From Podospora pseudoanserina (Eukaryota > Ascomycota > Sordariomycetes > Sordariales > Podosporaceae), in contig NC_085920.1 in the NCBI RefSeq assembly GCF_035222485.1, positions 2,604,001 to 2,668,000 on the forward strand: a stretch of DNA of 64,000 nt, read 5' to 3'. The notes beneath the pieces were generated by a model that saw nothing but the letters and a program-made list of their open reading frames with translations, did no database searches and had not been told where the DNA came from. The position numbers and the translations under genes are program-made. Positions 11,409 to 24,328 of the stretch are shown in pieces; position 1 is the first letter of the stretch; each line of letters starts with the position of its first letter.

Positions 11409-13591
11409 GATCTGTCTCTTCCCAGACGTTGATACAAGCCTTGCTCCCCTTACACCTCCTCCTTCCTGGTGGGGTTTCCCTTGTATTCTTTTTCTCGGCC
11501 GGGGCTTTGATGATTCACGATGAATGGCGCCAAGCAAAAAAAGAATGTCAAATCTCAGTGGTACAGACCGTCAGCAAGAATAGAAGTAGTCAATTTGATA
11601 TCACACGACTCGATGTATCGTGTGACAGGCCGAGTTGGTCGTTGGTGTGGTTGCTTGATGATTGATCATTAGGTGCTGTTCATACAGTTGGGAGAGTGAG
11701 GTCATTGGTTGTCAGCGCCCAAAGTTTGCGCACTGTGGTGCCCCTCAGGCATGTGTGGGCAACCCCGTACCAAAGGCCCTCGTTTACAGTGCCAAAAGAT
11801 TATGGAGTTACTGTCCTAGATGTGATCTCTTGATTCTTCAAATTTGAAGTTGCACAACATCTTTCCAACACCCCAATCAAGTGTCTTTCGCCTCTATTTG
11901 TACACTTGACATTTCTTGTGTTCTTACTCAAGTCTTTTTCTGGAGAATGATGGTGTTACTCGATGGCTTTGTGGAACTTGACCCAACTTTGAGGAAGAAC
12001 ATTTCGACTTTGACTCAACAGAGAAAGCAGCTCAAGCCAGCTCACATCTGGATATGAAGCACAGTTGGCCAACCGAAGTCGGTACCACCTACCCAAGCAG
12101 CGTTCAAGTCGATGCATTAATGCATGAATGATGGCTGTGCACGGGACAGGCGATCCCCTCTCTGGGTGCCCAGGGTTTCCCACTTCGGATGAAGTCATAT
12201 CGTTGGCTGAGATGTCAAAGTCTGATGCACTTTGGATTCGAGAATTCCTGCACTTTTGATGTTCGCTGCGGGGTCAAGGGGTCAGGGGGGATCTCGGGGA
12301 GTACAGGCTATGATGCACAATACTTTTGTCGGGAGAAAGTAAGCAAAGGATTCTTTTTCCACGTGTTGAAACAAGCTGACCGTCTTGGGAATGCCTCTGG
12401 AGGTAGTTGTCAAGGGCAGACAACATGCCAGTTCACGAAGACATATGCCGTCCCAGGAATACCGCAGGGCTGTCGAGTCTGCCACGCGCTTCCGTCAATA
12501 TAAAGTCTTGAACACTACACTACCAGGACATGACAGCGGGTGTTGACATCAGTTCTTTTCGCCCACTTCAAAGTTTCATGCATCGTAAAAATGTACCAGA
12601 GACGCTATCGCTAAAACAACTTTCGGACCCCCACAGCCAATCGGTAGCCAATTGCCCGCCGCAGAGCCGCCCAAGAGGTTGCAAAGCACTGTGCAGGGGT
12701 CTTCCACCCAGCGCCCCTTTGCCGCTAAGGTTTCAGATGGCCTCCAGGTCCTCGACCCGCACCCTCGGTTCTCCCCGTTCGCTCCCCCTCTTCGCCTCCT
12801 CCACAGCCCGTCGTCGAGGCCCAGGAGACCTCCAGAGTCAATCGACTGGTCAAGGGATCGCCGAAATGCTCGGGTGTTCGTGACGAGGCCAATAGAACTT
12901 GACACCTGCCAGCAGGATGCAGTCCCATTCGACAACAGAACCTGTCAAGAATTTGCCCTGAAGCTAGGGATTGCTTTTGTCTGTTTTTTTTTTGCCCATC
13001 GCCAGGGCAGCTTTCTCCAGTCCCGTTTCAGATACCCGCTGGGTCCCGTCTCCTTCATGTCTGCCCCCCCTGTTGATCCATTTTGATCCCTATCAACAAG
13101 CCGTCTCTCGCTTTTCCCTCTTTCTGGCCTTCTTTCGTTTCCCCATTTCTGGCTTTTTGGGCCAACAACCGTATATCGACACTTGTGTTGAAAACAGCTT
13201 CACTTTCACAGTTCTCCCTCCTCGAGGGGCAACTTGTTTGCCCTCTTTCTTTCTTTTCTCCTCACCATCTTTTCATTCTTTCCAGGTTGATCCTTGGCCA
13301 GTTATTTTGAATGCCTCTCTTTTAGACTACCACGATTTTCACTTCTTCGATTCTTAACTTATTCCGGACCGGTTTCGAGGAATTTACATATCAAACCCTA
13401 TTGACTAGATCTCAGACGTGAAGGGGACGATATATCGAAGAAGGGAGAAGCAGTTGCGAACTGGACATTCAGCAAAACTAGAAGGGCGGATAAGGAAGAT
13501 ATACCGACGACAGAGCACTCGCTGCACACGATTTTTCATTCGATCATTTACACCAACATTTCATTAAACGACTTGAAAAGAAAAAGGGGAA
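11409..13591. other. Divergent intergenic region between PPE1 and the FLC-type gene
   Basis: About 2.2 kb separates two divergently transcribed genes. No recognisable coding sequence is present. The stretch from about 12,960 to 13,300 is rich in pyrimidines (T and C runs on the plus strand), which is common in promoter or 5' UTR sequence of strongly expressed fungal genes, so it probably belongs to the FLC-type gene. Confidence 0.5.
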
Positions 13592-15948
13592 ATGATGAAG
13601 ACGTGGATTTTTAGGACAGGTTTGGCCGGTTTGGCTCTGGCGAATGGAGTACTCGGCGCGGATATTCTCGAGACAGTAGGATTCAGCAACTGCAACGGCA
13701 CTGCTGCAGTTTCGGTACAAAGGGTCAACATCAAGTACAACAACGAGGACAAATCAGTAACCTTCGATGTGGCCGGCTCGAGCTCGCAGATTCAGAATGT
13801 CACAGCCGTCTTGAACGTCACGGCTTACGGTCAGAACATCTACTCGAACGCTTTCGATCCCTGCGATGCCGCCACCTTTGTTGACCAGTTGTGCCCCGTT
13901 CCCGCGGGCACTTTTTCCGCCAAGGGCACGCAAAAGATTCCCGAGGAGTTTGCCAACTTGGTTCCAGCTATCGCGTTTCAGATTCCCGATATTGCGGCCA
14001 TGGCTACGTTGCAGCTTCAGTCCAAGGAGTCCGGTGAGAGGGTAGCGTGTCTGGAGGCTCAGGTGAGCAACGGCAAGACTGCCGTTGTCCCTGCCGTTTC
14101 CTACGTTGCTGCTGGTGTTGCTGGGGCTGCTTTGATCATGAGCGGCATCTCTGCTGCTGGAGCGGCCTTCTCAGGTGCCAGTGCTGCGGCAAGCGGTGCC
14201 AGTGCTGGTGGTATGGGGACTATCAGCCCCAGCTTCACTGAGGTCTTTGGCTGGTTTCAGGGCATGGCCATGAACGGTATGATGTCGGTCAACTACCCCA
14301 ACGTTTACCGAAGCTTCTCTCAGAACTTCGGCTTCTCGACCGGTCTCGTGCCCTGGACACAGATGCAGCTTTCCATCGATCAGTTCCGCAACATGACTGG
14401 AGGCAACTTGACAGAAGACAGCGTCGAGTTCTTGAGAGGTGCTACTTTGGTGTACCCGGATGGTTCGTCCTCGACACCTTCCGGCTCGGCTCTCGTGAAG
14501 AGGGCATTCGACAACTTTGTTCACCTTGCCAGACGTCAGATCGAGGGTATCGAGACCAGCGTCAACACCACCGAGCCCGGTGTTGTGCCCGAAGGTGGTG
14601 CTCCCACCGAGACTATCCGCGTGGCTGTCACCGGCATGCAAGCCTATGTCCAGGAGCTCTCCGTCCCCAAGTCCAACACCTTCATGACTGTACTCCTCAT
14701 TGTGGCTCTTGTCATCGCCGTCATCGTTGTGGGCGTCCTCCTCGTCAAGATCATTCTCGAGTTCTGGGCTCTCTTCGGCAGCTTCCCAAAGTCATTATCT
14801 GGCTTCCGCAAGCATTACTGGGGCTCCATTGGCCGCGCCATCACTCACTTGATTCTTCTGCTCTATGGCGTGTGGGTTCTGTACTGCGTCTTTCAATTTA
14901 CCAACGGAGACTCCTGGGCGGCCAAGACCCTGGCTGGTATCACCCTCTTCCTCTTCACCGGCATTCTTGCCTTTTTCTCCTTCAACATCTGGCGCACAGC
15001 CCGGAGACTCAAGAAGCAGGAGGGCGACGTTGCAGGGTTGTACGACGACAAGAGCATCTGGGTCAAGTACAGCTTGTTCTACGAGTCCTATCGCAAGGGC
15101 TGCTGGTGGATTTTCGTGCCCACCATCATTTACATGTTTGCCAAGGGTTTCGCTCTGGCTGCCACTGACGGCAATGGCATGGTGCAGACGTCTGCCCAGC
15201 TCATCATCGAGGGCGTCATGCTCATCGTTCTGATCTGGAGTCGCCCCTACGAGCGCAAGTCGAGCAACGTGATCAACATCACCATTCAGGTTGTCCGCGT
15301 TCTCTCGGTTGTCTGCATCTTTGTCTTTGTTGAGCAATTTGGCATCGCCCAAACCACCCAGACTGTGGCCGGTGTCGTCTTGATCGCTGTGCAGTCTGCT
15401 CTGACGGGCATCCTCGCCATTCTGATTGCCTGGAACGCGATCAGTGCCTGCTGCAAGAAGAACCCGCACAGACAAAGAAGAAAGGAGATGGGTATGTCAT
15501 TTCTTATTTACCCCTCTCAGGATCGAGTTCTTGCTAACATGGCTCCCCAGAAAAAATGCAACGCGACACCCTCACCCCACTGGATGCGCGCAACTCTCTC
15601 CTTCTCGACCGTGAGAAGACGGCGCAGTCTGATCTTACCGACTCCTTCTCCCTGCTCAAGACGGGTGCTCCCCTGGGCACTGTTGACACGAAGCAGTCCC
15701 TGACTCGTCCCGTGTCTTCGGCTTCGTCAAGATACACGCCGCCCCCTACCCAGCCGCAACATACCCGTGATGGTAGCAATGATAGCTCCTACTTCCGCAG
15801 CAACAACCGGGAAAGCAGGCAGCCAAGGCTACCAATCTCAGTCAATGGTACGGTGTACCATTCGCACCCCAACCCATACGGAGGAGGTGCTATGGGGTAT
15901 GGAGGTGGAGGCCACGGGCCAGGAGGGGGGTATGGATATCGGGGATGA
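13592..15948 (+). CDS. FLC-family TRP-like membrane protein
   Basis: Exons 13592-15491 and 15551-15948 (intron GTATGT..CCAG, 59 nt) give 765 residues. Order of parts: signal peptide (about 1-22, 'FRTGLAGLALANGVLGA'), a Cys-containing luminal ML-like domain with several N-glycosylation sequons (about 23-170), a small Ala/Gly-rich hydrophobic segment (about 170-210), a second luminal part, then the TRP-like bundle of about eight or nine membrane helices (about 365-630), and a cytosolic Ser/Pro/Gly-rich tail. Family members include yeast Flc1-3, linked to FAD import into the ER, calcium handling and cell-wall integrity, and fission yeast Pkd2/Trp663. The motifs 'SKSLSGFRKHYWGSIGRAI' style and 'FIYESYRKGCWWIFVP' style match that family. 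Which FLC paralogue this is cannot be told from the sequence alone. The intron sits just after the last helix, at the start of the tail. Confidence 0.9.
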
Positions 15949-18130
15949 TCTGAGTGACGCGAAATGTGGCCGAAAACAAGTTTGTTTGTTGAGAACTAGA
16001 ACTGGAGGATGTAAGGGTGGATGAGATGACGACAACCTACTACCAATGCCTTGTATTTTTATTTTATCATCTTCTTGATTTATTGTTTTTGAAACGATAT
16101 CTCTCATTATTTGCTAGCCTAGCATTCATAGCTATACCCGATATGTAAATCACCATCATTAAACACTATTCACCAGGCTTCCAAAAAGACTGTTGAGGTA
16201 CTGTTATTGAAAATTGTCAGGTTACCCCATTGCATCAGGTTACTTGGCTTGCGGTCAAATCATCTTATCTCCTACCGTGTACAATACCCGGAAGCAGGCA
16301 GGCTTTCCTTTGAGATACTGTGCCTCTTGTCCACCAACGAAAGTGCTATCTACCTACCCGTCATTCATCAAGATCTGGCCAGAACACCACCAAACGTAGT
16401 CTTACGTTATAAGCGTGGATCAATGCCCTCGCGCATGCCCGTCTCCCCGTCCACGCCTCCATTACATGTCGGTGTTATTATCATGCCATTCATGTCCCCT
16501 GTCTATCGCCGACATCTCCAACAAACCGTTCTGACAGGGAGAAAAAAGCATGGCTCACCACGCATATCACGTCACACGACGTATCTCCCGACCGCATTTT
16601 CCACCTTTCCCTCTTGCCCGGCCCAGCCCCCCCAGACACAGCCTAGAACCTTACAGCCCCCCCCCTCTCCTTGATAGGTAGGTATACCAAAAGCCGTCAT
16701 CCCGAAGAGACAACCGAACCAACCCGTAGAGGGTTACCGAGTTCATTAACCGCCCGTCAGCCAACCATTCAGCCCATCAGACCAACTCGACGTCTGACAA
16801 CAACCAAGATTTCCCTTTTCCATCCCAAAAAAAGGTTCTAGACCTTCACAGACCGCCCGCAACCACCCACCCCTTGCAGCTGCATGACGGTAGAAAAATC
16901 CAAACATGCAGATCGAAAAATCCCATGGTCATCGAATACGGGATTTGTGATGTTTTCTTGATTGACTTGTCAACTTCCCATACATAATCAAGATAGCTAT
17001 TTCCTCATTCGTAACCCATTGCCAGACATCACCTTTTTTCTTATCCCATAGCTCTGAACATGCTAGAAAAGTAAAATCGCAAATCTCGATCCCCTTTTCC
17101 CCCCTTATGATGTGTTTTGAAAGATTCTGGACTCAACAGTGACGTCGTCATATACACAAACCAACCTACCACCATCACACAATCGAGCAAGAAAAGGCAA
17201 CCAACCAACCCTCACACAACAGCTTCACTCATCATTCTGTTATCATCCATCTCCCAAACGTACCTATCCCATCACACAGACGCACAAACACTCAACATCT
17301 GTCCCACACAAAACTTCCATCATTCATGTCCCCCCCCCAAGCCGAACCCATCACTTGTCAATGAGTGACGATGATATCAGAACTCTTATATCACCAAAAA
17401 CCAACTAATAAACCAGTTTATACAAGTCGTAGATACCTATCCGTTCTACCTATCCAACCGTTTTACCTTCTCATCAAAACTCATCCATCCCCCCCTCCCA
17501 GAAAAGTCAATGACGCGCTCTGCGGGGCAAGCATAAGACATACCAAGGGGCAACCTACCACGGAGACAGGTCCGCAAAAAACACAATCATCGAGATCTTC
17601 TTTCTCCCACCCACCCCTCGCTTAACCCTACCTACCTCCAGCAGATATGTCCCGTCAAGCGGAATAAAACCGAAACTCCATGAACCCCCCTATCCGGACG
17701 GAGTTCAAGATCGACAAAACCTGCAAGTCCGATATTGACACGAATAGTGGGTCCTCCCCTCCCTCCCGTCGCGAAGAGGGTGGGAGGGATCATGAATATG
17801 TCCTTGAAAAGCAGGATATTGTACGCCCATAAGCCTGATGTACAAGCCAATAGAAAACACATGACGAATTGTCCCAGTTTCATTAACATTGCCCTTTTTG
17901 TTCTGGAAAAGAAAATGAGATGTATGTACAAAATCGTCATCGCTGTGTACGGGTCCCATCTCAAAAATGCCGTACTTGAGATACCCAGTCGAAAAAAATC
18001 CCAAATACATGGTAATATATAGTGGTCCAAATTAGCAGGTGCGTGTTGCCCGCCACATGCCACCCAAGGGTATAATGCAACCAATATAAACCAAAAAGAA
18101 ACGTCTCAACAGCGAGAGGTGACCCCTTTT
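15949..18130. other. Convergent intergenic region downstream of FLC-type and SAM-HMG genes
   Basis: About 2.2 kb between two 3' ends. It is rich in A, C and short T runs (for example 16,600-17,600) and has no recognised coding sequence. A minus-strand open frame of 150 codons at 17632-18084 has some hydrophobic stretches but no motif and lies where the 3' UTR of the SAM-HMG gene is expected, so it is not called a gene. Confidence 0.45.
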
Positions 18131-20014
18131 CTATTGGGCTCGACGGTTGACAATCTCGCCGGCTTGCAGTAACGCGCTCATACCGTCGAGTCTGGCGGCA
18201 TCTGGGTTCCCAGCTTGGGGATGGGGATGTCTGGCCTGTCGAGGATGAGCTGGTGCTTGAGCTGATGCTAGCGAGGGGTAACCCACGCTGGAGGAATGTG
18301 CGGTTACTGGCGGTTGCGAAAGGACGGGCCTGGCATAACCTTTGGCATTGGCATCCATGTCAGTATTTTTCCGATCTTTGGATGGATGGGAGGCGCACCA
18401 TTAATTGCTGGCAAAGTACCGGCACCACTGGGGTATGGACCACCCTGAAAGATATGTGGCGGTCGTTGCTGTAGGGGGTACTGTTGGTGTTGCTGCTGGC
18501 TGAGATCGAAATGGTCTGGTTTCGATGTCAGCAGCGCGTGTATTGGCAGCTGGCCATCGACTGGCGTTCTTGGCTGGCCAAAAGGCGAGCCCGAGGATGT
18601 GCTCCCAGACGTCGACTGCTCGCTCTTGAGGGTTGGTGGCCGGCTATCGCCACCCTCGATGCGGCCTGGGTGGCCGTTTGGGCTTGGTAGAGGCTCGCGC
18701 GGGAACCGATACCCATTCATCTCGACCGAGTGCATTCCACCTGGAAATCTCTGACCTTCGAAAACGTCCGACAAGGATGGGAGGTGCCTCTGCATGTTGG
18801 GTGGCTCGTCCCTCCAATTTTGGGTTCGTTGACTCGGTGCCTCCATCGAGTTGAGCGCGGGGGATCGTTCGTGGCGCTCGGTTTTGCTGATCGTGGGCGA
18901 GTGTATCGGCTCGTCTCTTGGCGAGGCGTGAGAAGCTCCAGGGGTTGTGGCAGTCGAGTACTGAGATTCGCTCATCGACACGATTGATCCAAGCCTCTGT
19001 CCCCGGCTTGCTGGGGGTTCGCTGCTTCTGCGGCTGTCCTCTTGGCTGCCGCTTCTGCTGGAGCGATGTTGATCAGTCCTTGGGGGGCTCGTGCGGTTGG
19101 AGCCTTCACCATCAGACATTTTCATCCTTTTCCCTGTATCCTTATCTAAGTAACCCGAATATCAGATCATGGTCGGAGCTGGCCCAACTGCAAATACTTG
19201 CGCAACATACCTTGAGGGGGAGAGCCATGCTTGGCTTTGAATTCTTGCAGGTACAGCATGTACTTCTTGTACTCGGGAGTTTTTTTGTACTCGGCAAGAT
19301 CGCTTAGGTACCTCTCCTTGATCGCCTGCGCTTGGGACTCATAGGGCTCCTTTTCAGAAGCATTGAGGCTTTGCCAGTTCTCGCCAACAAGTTTGGCGAT
19401 CTCGGTGAATGATAAATTTCGACCCTTCAGCTCCTCGCGCATCTTGTTTGAGAAGAGCACGTAAGCCGAGGGCGGCCGCTCTGGCGCATTTTCGTCAGGC
19501 TAGGTAGCGTCAGCATTGTCGCTCTACCAAGGCACTTGAGCGAGTACAAACCTTGGGATGACGACGGTATTTCCGTTTGGTGACCACAAGGACACCTGCG
19601 TCCCGGGCATCTTGCCTGGAGGCATCCGGCCTCTGCGCGTCTTGAAGTCTCAGTTCTTCAATGCTTGGCTGGGTGGGCGAGACGAGAGAAGCATCCGGCG
19701 CAATGCCCCTTGTATTCGCAATCCGTCTTTGAAGTTTCTTTCCGCAAAACGTTAGCCACTTGACAAGTTTCCACCTAGATTTGGCGCCTCATACCCTTCT
19801 ATGACCCAACTTCACTCCTAACGTGTCGCTATTCGCAGAGCTTCATGTCAGCATTGTCTCTCTTTAACCTTTTCTCTGTCCAAGTGTAAACATACAGATC
19901 GGACTCGGTAATATCCAAAATGGTTTCCCATGTGTCAAACCCTTGCTCGAGGAACGCATCCAAGTACTGGGCAAGGCCCAGCTCTCCAAAAACGGTCGAC
20001 AGTAGTTGCGTCAT
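18131..20014 (-). CDS. SAM domain plus HMG-box transcription factor
   Basis: Exons 20014-19896, 19828-19795 (34 nt), 19737-19552, 19499-19211 and from 19133 onward join in phase. The N-terminus is a SAM domain (about 1-65: 'FGELGLAQYLDAFLEQGFDTW..ILDITESDLDTLGVKLGHRRKL' pattern). A basic stretch 'KRKYRRHPKPDENAPERPPSAYVLFSNK' pattern leads into an HMG box (about 117-190, with 'GENWQSLNASEKEPYESQA' as the core). The rest is a Ser/Pro/Gln-rich low-complexity region. The box has the sequence-specific style, so nuclear DNA binding is expected; related fungal HMG-box factors act in sexual development, but the target here is unknown. Near 18,360 the frame changes: the distal part 'DMDANAKGYARPVLSQPP..LLQAGEIVNRRAQ' lies in another frame. 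Either a 44-nt intron (about 18418-18375, GTACTT..AAAG) or one missing base in a C run explains it; the C-terminus is otherwise plausible. Confidence 0.85.
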
Positions 20015-23000
20015 TCAGCCTCGCTCGTGTACTGCTGAGGTATGGTGCTGGTTCGCGGTGTAACAGGCGTGTTTGTTTATTTGGACTCGAAGTTGTCTAG
20101 GTTCTTTCGTCCCGTGCCTTGGGCTCTCGAATCAGAGCGGGCCTGGAGAACGCGGCTCGGCTGTGTAAGCTGAAGCTATGGGACGGGGTCGTGGTGGTGC
20201 GCTCTCGGAGCTTCGGTAGGCGTGGACAAAAACAACACAGTGGACTGGAAGGGGACTGTATGTCAAGGGATGGTGGTCGAGAGGAATCGAGCTTCGCTGG
20301 CCGGTGGGTTCTTATGAGTGGGAGCCCCGAAACTCGCGATCGGGCTGTTGCTGCACGGCAAGTGTTGCTGGCTGGGGTGCTTCCCGTGGTGAAGTCTCAA
20401 TGGGAATGTTAGACGGGATTCACAGCAAACATGGCATTCTTGAAGGGCAGCGGTGGCTATTGGGGGTGGGGTAGAGGTCAAGATCTCGATGACATGCTGA
20501 ATTGGAGGAGAGACAGGAGCTGGTTGACGTGGGACGAAATCGGTATGGAAGTGGAAGGGTGTACAAGTGTGTCTGCTCGCTGGGAGGGCACAGGGTACTT
20601 ACAGAATACAGACAGACCACGGAACCGGAGCCGGTGCAGGGAGCTCGGGGGATGTCAGGGGGTGTTTGCTCGAATGGGTTATGCCTAGTATAGAGGTACC
20701 CGTCGTCGGTGTCTCGCTGCGGAATGCTGGGCGTGGGATTAAAAAAATCGGCTTCGATCTGTGCTTGGGCCTGGACTTTGGCTGAAAAGCAGGAAATGGA
20801 GTGCGCAGGTTAATTATCTGGCGGGCAAGAGAATTGCGGTGTCAGCGACATGGGGATCAATATAGTACAAGCAGTACATATGTATGTACGTTAAAAGTCG
20901 AGGCAATCAATCCCAGTGCGTGGCTCCCAAAATTGGCTGATTTGTGGACAGCGGGTCAAGTTCCTAGGTACTCGTCTAGCCTCCTCGGGAAAGGACCGCC
21001 TGTGCTGGGTACCGCCGTACACTATGGACGTCTGAATTTTGGCGATAATTGTTACGCTGTCTTGGAGCTTCTCTTCCCCTGCCAGAAAAGTACAGTTACA
21101 ATCAGCACCGGATGCGAGGGCGCCATGTCTGCAGCACAGCGCCTTTCTCCACTGATGTTCGACCTCCAGCAGCAGCAACATCCAGCAGCAGCAGAAACAG
21201 CAGTTTACCACCTGTCACTGTCTAACATTCGGCTTCAGTGGCGGCCAGCAGCAGCCGGCGGTACCCTTGTGGGAGATGGCCCGATCTACGGATCATAAGT
21301 TCGGTCATGGGCATTCTTCTTCAAAGATGGCAAAGTAACACCGGTGCGATTGGTCGACAGGCTGTTTGATCGAGATCTCAACGAAAACGGCCCATGGGCG
21401 GCAGGGCAATCTCGTTGTGGTGCTCGTATTGTTGGCCATTTCGCGTTAACCGTAGTTGATATGAATGCCATGATGACGACCAACCAAAGCGACATGGCAA
21501 ACTCCAAACTCAGTCGGGGCGTCGGACAACGGAAGGGCACTTGGAGGGGGAAGCGAGCAAGGGGGATCTCGATCCTAATCGACACCATGAGGCACATGAA
21601 AAAAAAACGTACGATAATGATGGATCAGCAGGGCTCCCCACCAATCAGAAGTCGCCCGCCCGCCGCTTTCCCAAGCTGGCGTGGGAGGGCCGTCACGGAC
21701 TCACGGCAGGGTGGCAGGCACCACCAGCCAGTAGCAAGCAGTGATTCACAACCCGCTCAGTTGTTTCTCAGAAAGGGAACACACCCCCTTCTGGTCCCAG
21801 CTGCGACGGGACCGACGGTATGTTTTTTTCCTTCTATTCGCTGACCCGAGGTTCCTAATTGTGATCAGCTGCTACCAAAGTAAAGACACGATAGTTGGCG
21901 GAAAATACCGTTGGCCTACGAAGTAGCAATAAACTATTCGCATGGAGGGGCATAGGGTAGATAGCCAGCAGGCACAATTATTCCTGATAATGTCAACCAT
22001 CGACATTTTGCCCCGCGATCGAATCTTTTGCACATTATGCGATGCCACACCCACTCTGTATGTGTCATGTTCAAGGCTCGTAATGGGCAAAATCCGGGTC
22101 GAGTCAAAATGGGCAATGTTGACTTCTCGGAGAGAAATCCGATCTGCAAAAGGGCCTAATTGCCCTAAAAGACCCAAATGGGAGATTCCCAGTCATTGGC
22201 GCCGTTGGGAAGTGCCGTTCCAATGGGATTTCCAATTCCAGCATAGGACAATTCGGTTCGCAATCAGGCCATGGGTCGCAAGGCTTCAAGATGGCTGTCG
22301 TCTGATCGATGGTGGGGTTGATGGAGTGGCCCGCACAAGCCAACTGATGAACAGGGAGCTCTGCAGTCCAGATTCCTGGAAATCGATCAAGGGTCTAGAA
22401 CGTTTAAACGTCTCCGCCCTTCTCCTCCCAGTCCCCGCAAGTCACGTCACAAACAAGGGTCTGTTCTCGGCACGATATTCCCAGAGGAACCTGCAAGTCG
22501 ACAAATTCCATCCCATCCTAACCCAACATCTTCATCTTGAGCCGAATGCGAACAACTCCGGACCATACGGAGTACATACCTACCTGCCGTCTGAACCTGC
22601 TGGATCGTGTCCCCCCCTCTGTCAAATTCAACTCCGGCACGTGGACTGTTGAGGACAAGTGCGGTTTACGAGGCTACGGCCAGCACCCACAGACAAAAGG
22701 CAAAGCCAAGCTCCAACAACACACCTCCGCTGAGCCAAGCCTTGTGGGGAGCTGTCGCAAAAGCGCTCGACACCCAGTCATCGCCCAAAACGCCATAGCC
22801 TTGCTGCAAAAATCGTACGTTTGTCTGAGAGGAGTCTGTTGGTGTCAAGCATTTGCGGTTTCAACAGGGCACATCGGCAGCACCGACTACGGAACCGCTG
22901 TTCCAGCTGCTGCGCTATTGAACTTTGGACCATCACAAACCTCGCGGCCATTTTTCGGTGGATATCGCGGCGTCGGCCTTTGTTTCTTTCTTACCAAAAC

Positions 23001-23037
23001 TCACTCACTCTACAATTTCCTGATATCAATACCGAAC
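20015..23037. other. Divergent intergenic region upstream of SAM-HMG gene and small coiled-coil gene
   Basis: About 3 kb with no recognised gene. Open frames of 100-236 codons exist on the plus strand (for example 20801-21298 and 21942-22652), but they lack motifs. There is a short CAG-rich patch at about 21,165-21,200. A long regulatory region is expected upstream of a developmental transcription factor (inference). Confidence 0.45.
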
Positions 23038-24328
23038 ATGGCGTCGCCGAACTCCCCACCCGAGAACGGTGCCTCCGAGACGGAGCCGCCTCGGAATGAG
23101 AATTCGTCATCTTCGTCGTCGTCGTCGCCGCTCCCCTCAGCGTCGGTTGGTGAGAACTTGGCGCAGGTAAGCGATCTGTCCCACGACATATAGGCGATGC
23201 CATGCAAGCAAAGCATAGTTGCTGGGCTGGTGGAGGTGCCGGTATAGCTTTCGATACCGGCAATGCCATTCGTTCTATCTCCGTACCTTTTCCGGTATTC
23301 ATACCTCGTCTCCAGCCGGACGCTTTTTGCTGACGTCCTGTCTCTTGCCGTTGCGGTCCAGGCCCTAAAAGATCTTGCTAGGTATGATGCGGCTTTCATT
23401 TCTCGGTGTTTTCTTCGAATGTTCAAGGCAACTCCCGTAGCATCCCGGCTCGGCCCTGCGTGGGCGTTGGCAAATCGCATATCCACATGGCATGAGATCT
23501 CCAGGGTCTCTTTGCCGCCTTACCCTTTACGAATAGGGTTTTAACATTGCTCCCTGCATGCCGCTCCCTTTGGCCAACATATCTGTGGTTTTCTACGTAT
23601 ACACCGCTCCTCAAAGAGGAGAAAGATCAGAGATTCCGGCAGCCCTGTCTGAAGTCAGCAGGACACGCTTCCGAGTCACAGCTTAGCTTTCTACGGATAG
23701 TTTCCCCTGCCCTCTGGTTGGGTAGAATGCTCAGAAGGTTCTGTCAACCGACAGCCCGACTGCAGGGAGGAAGGACCCTTCGTGCAGCGGTCTGAGATGT
23801 CCCTCGACGCTAGAATCTGCTGACCTGGCTGATCTGTTGTGGTCGGGCCCAAATACTGCATGGTCCACCCGTCGCAATGGTTGCCGTGTGAATGACGCGG
23901 CGGGCTGAGATCCGGCCCCCTTCCTACCTAGGTATCACCCTACAGGAATTTGTCCACATCCGCTCTTTACATCCGAAAAGCTTCGGCACTCCAGTCCAAC
24001 TCCTGGCCACGAGGGAGGAAGAGAAACCACAGTTCAAGGACGACGAGATCAGTCTTTACTATGGCATATCGCCCGATCTGGACGGTGGTCCCGCAGAGCA
24101 CAGATCGTGAACCAGATGATTGTGTTAGGTTGCAGCCCGCTGATCAACATGAAAACAAACAGGGGCGAGCAGACTGCCACGGCGTTGGAGAACGACCTGA
24201 CCAAGTTAGAAAGCAAGTTGGATGAGATTTTGGCCTCGCTGGGGGTCAACATTGACGACCTGGAGGAGGGGGAGGACTCCACCAAGGCCGACAAGAAGAG
24301 CAACGGGGAGGTCGACGGCAAGAAGTGA
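23038..24328 (+). CDS. Small acidic coiled-coil protein, three exons with a 20-nt micro-exon
   Basis: I assemble this gene from exons 23038-23166, 23362-23381 (20 nt) and 24163-24328, 104 residues, stop at 24326-24328. The donors are GTAAGC and GTATGA, and the acceptors follow GTCCAG and AAACAG. All phases agree (0, then 2) and the total is exactly 105 codons. The N-terminus (MASPNSPPENGASETEPP) is Ser/Pro/Glu-rich with a nine-Ser run. From the first junction the sequence 'ENLAQ-ALKDLAR-GEQTATALENDLTK' forms a continuous amphipathic helix with Leu spacing, ending 'LESKLDEILASLG' before an acidic/Lys tail. Short fungal proteins of this style exist as hypothetical proteins; I do not know a function. 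The second intron (23382-24162) is 781 nt, far longer than others here. Alternative: exon two is skipped and a different acceptor used. Confidence 0.7.
23382..24162 (+). other. Long intron of the small coiled-coil gene
   Basis: The interval between the 20-nt exon and the last exon is 781 nt. It has no recognised protein, tRNA-like box or repeat. It could hold a non-coding RNA, an unrecognised alternative exon, or simply be a long intron. Confidence 0.5.

Noticed and set aside
17632-18084. Minus-strand open frame of 150 codons with hydrophobic stretches
   Set aside because: No recognised family, and it lies in the expected 3' UTR of the SAM-HMG gene.
21942-22652. Plus-strand open frame of 236 codons
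   Set aside because: Low-quality composition with no motif; probably promoter or leader of the small coiled-coil gene.
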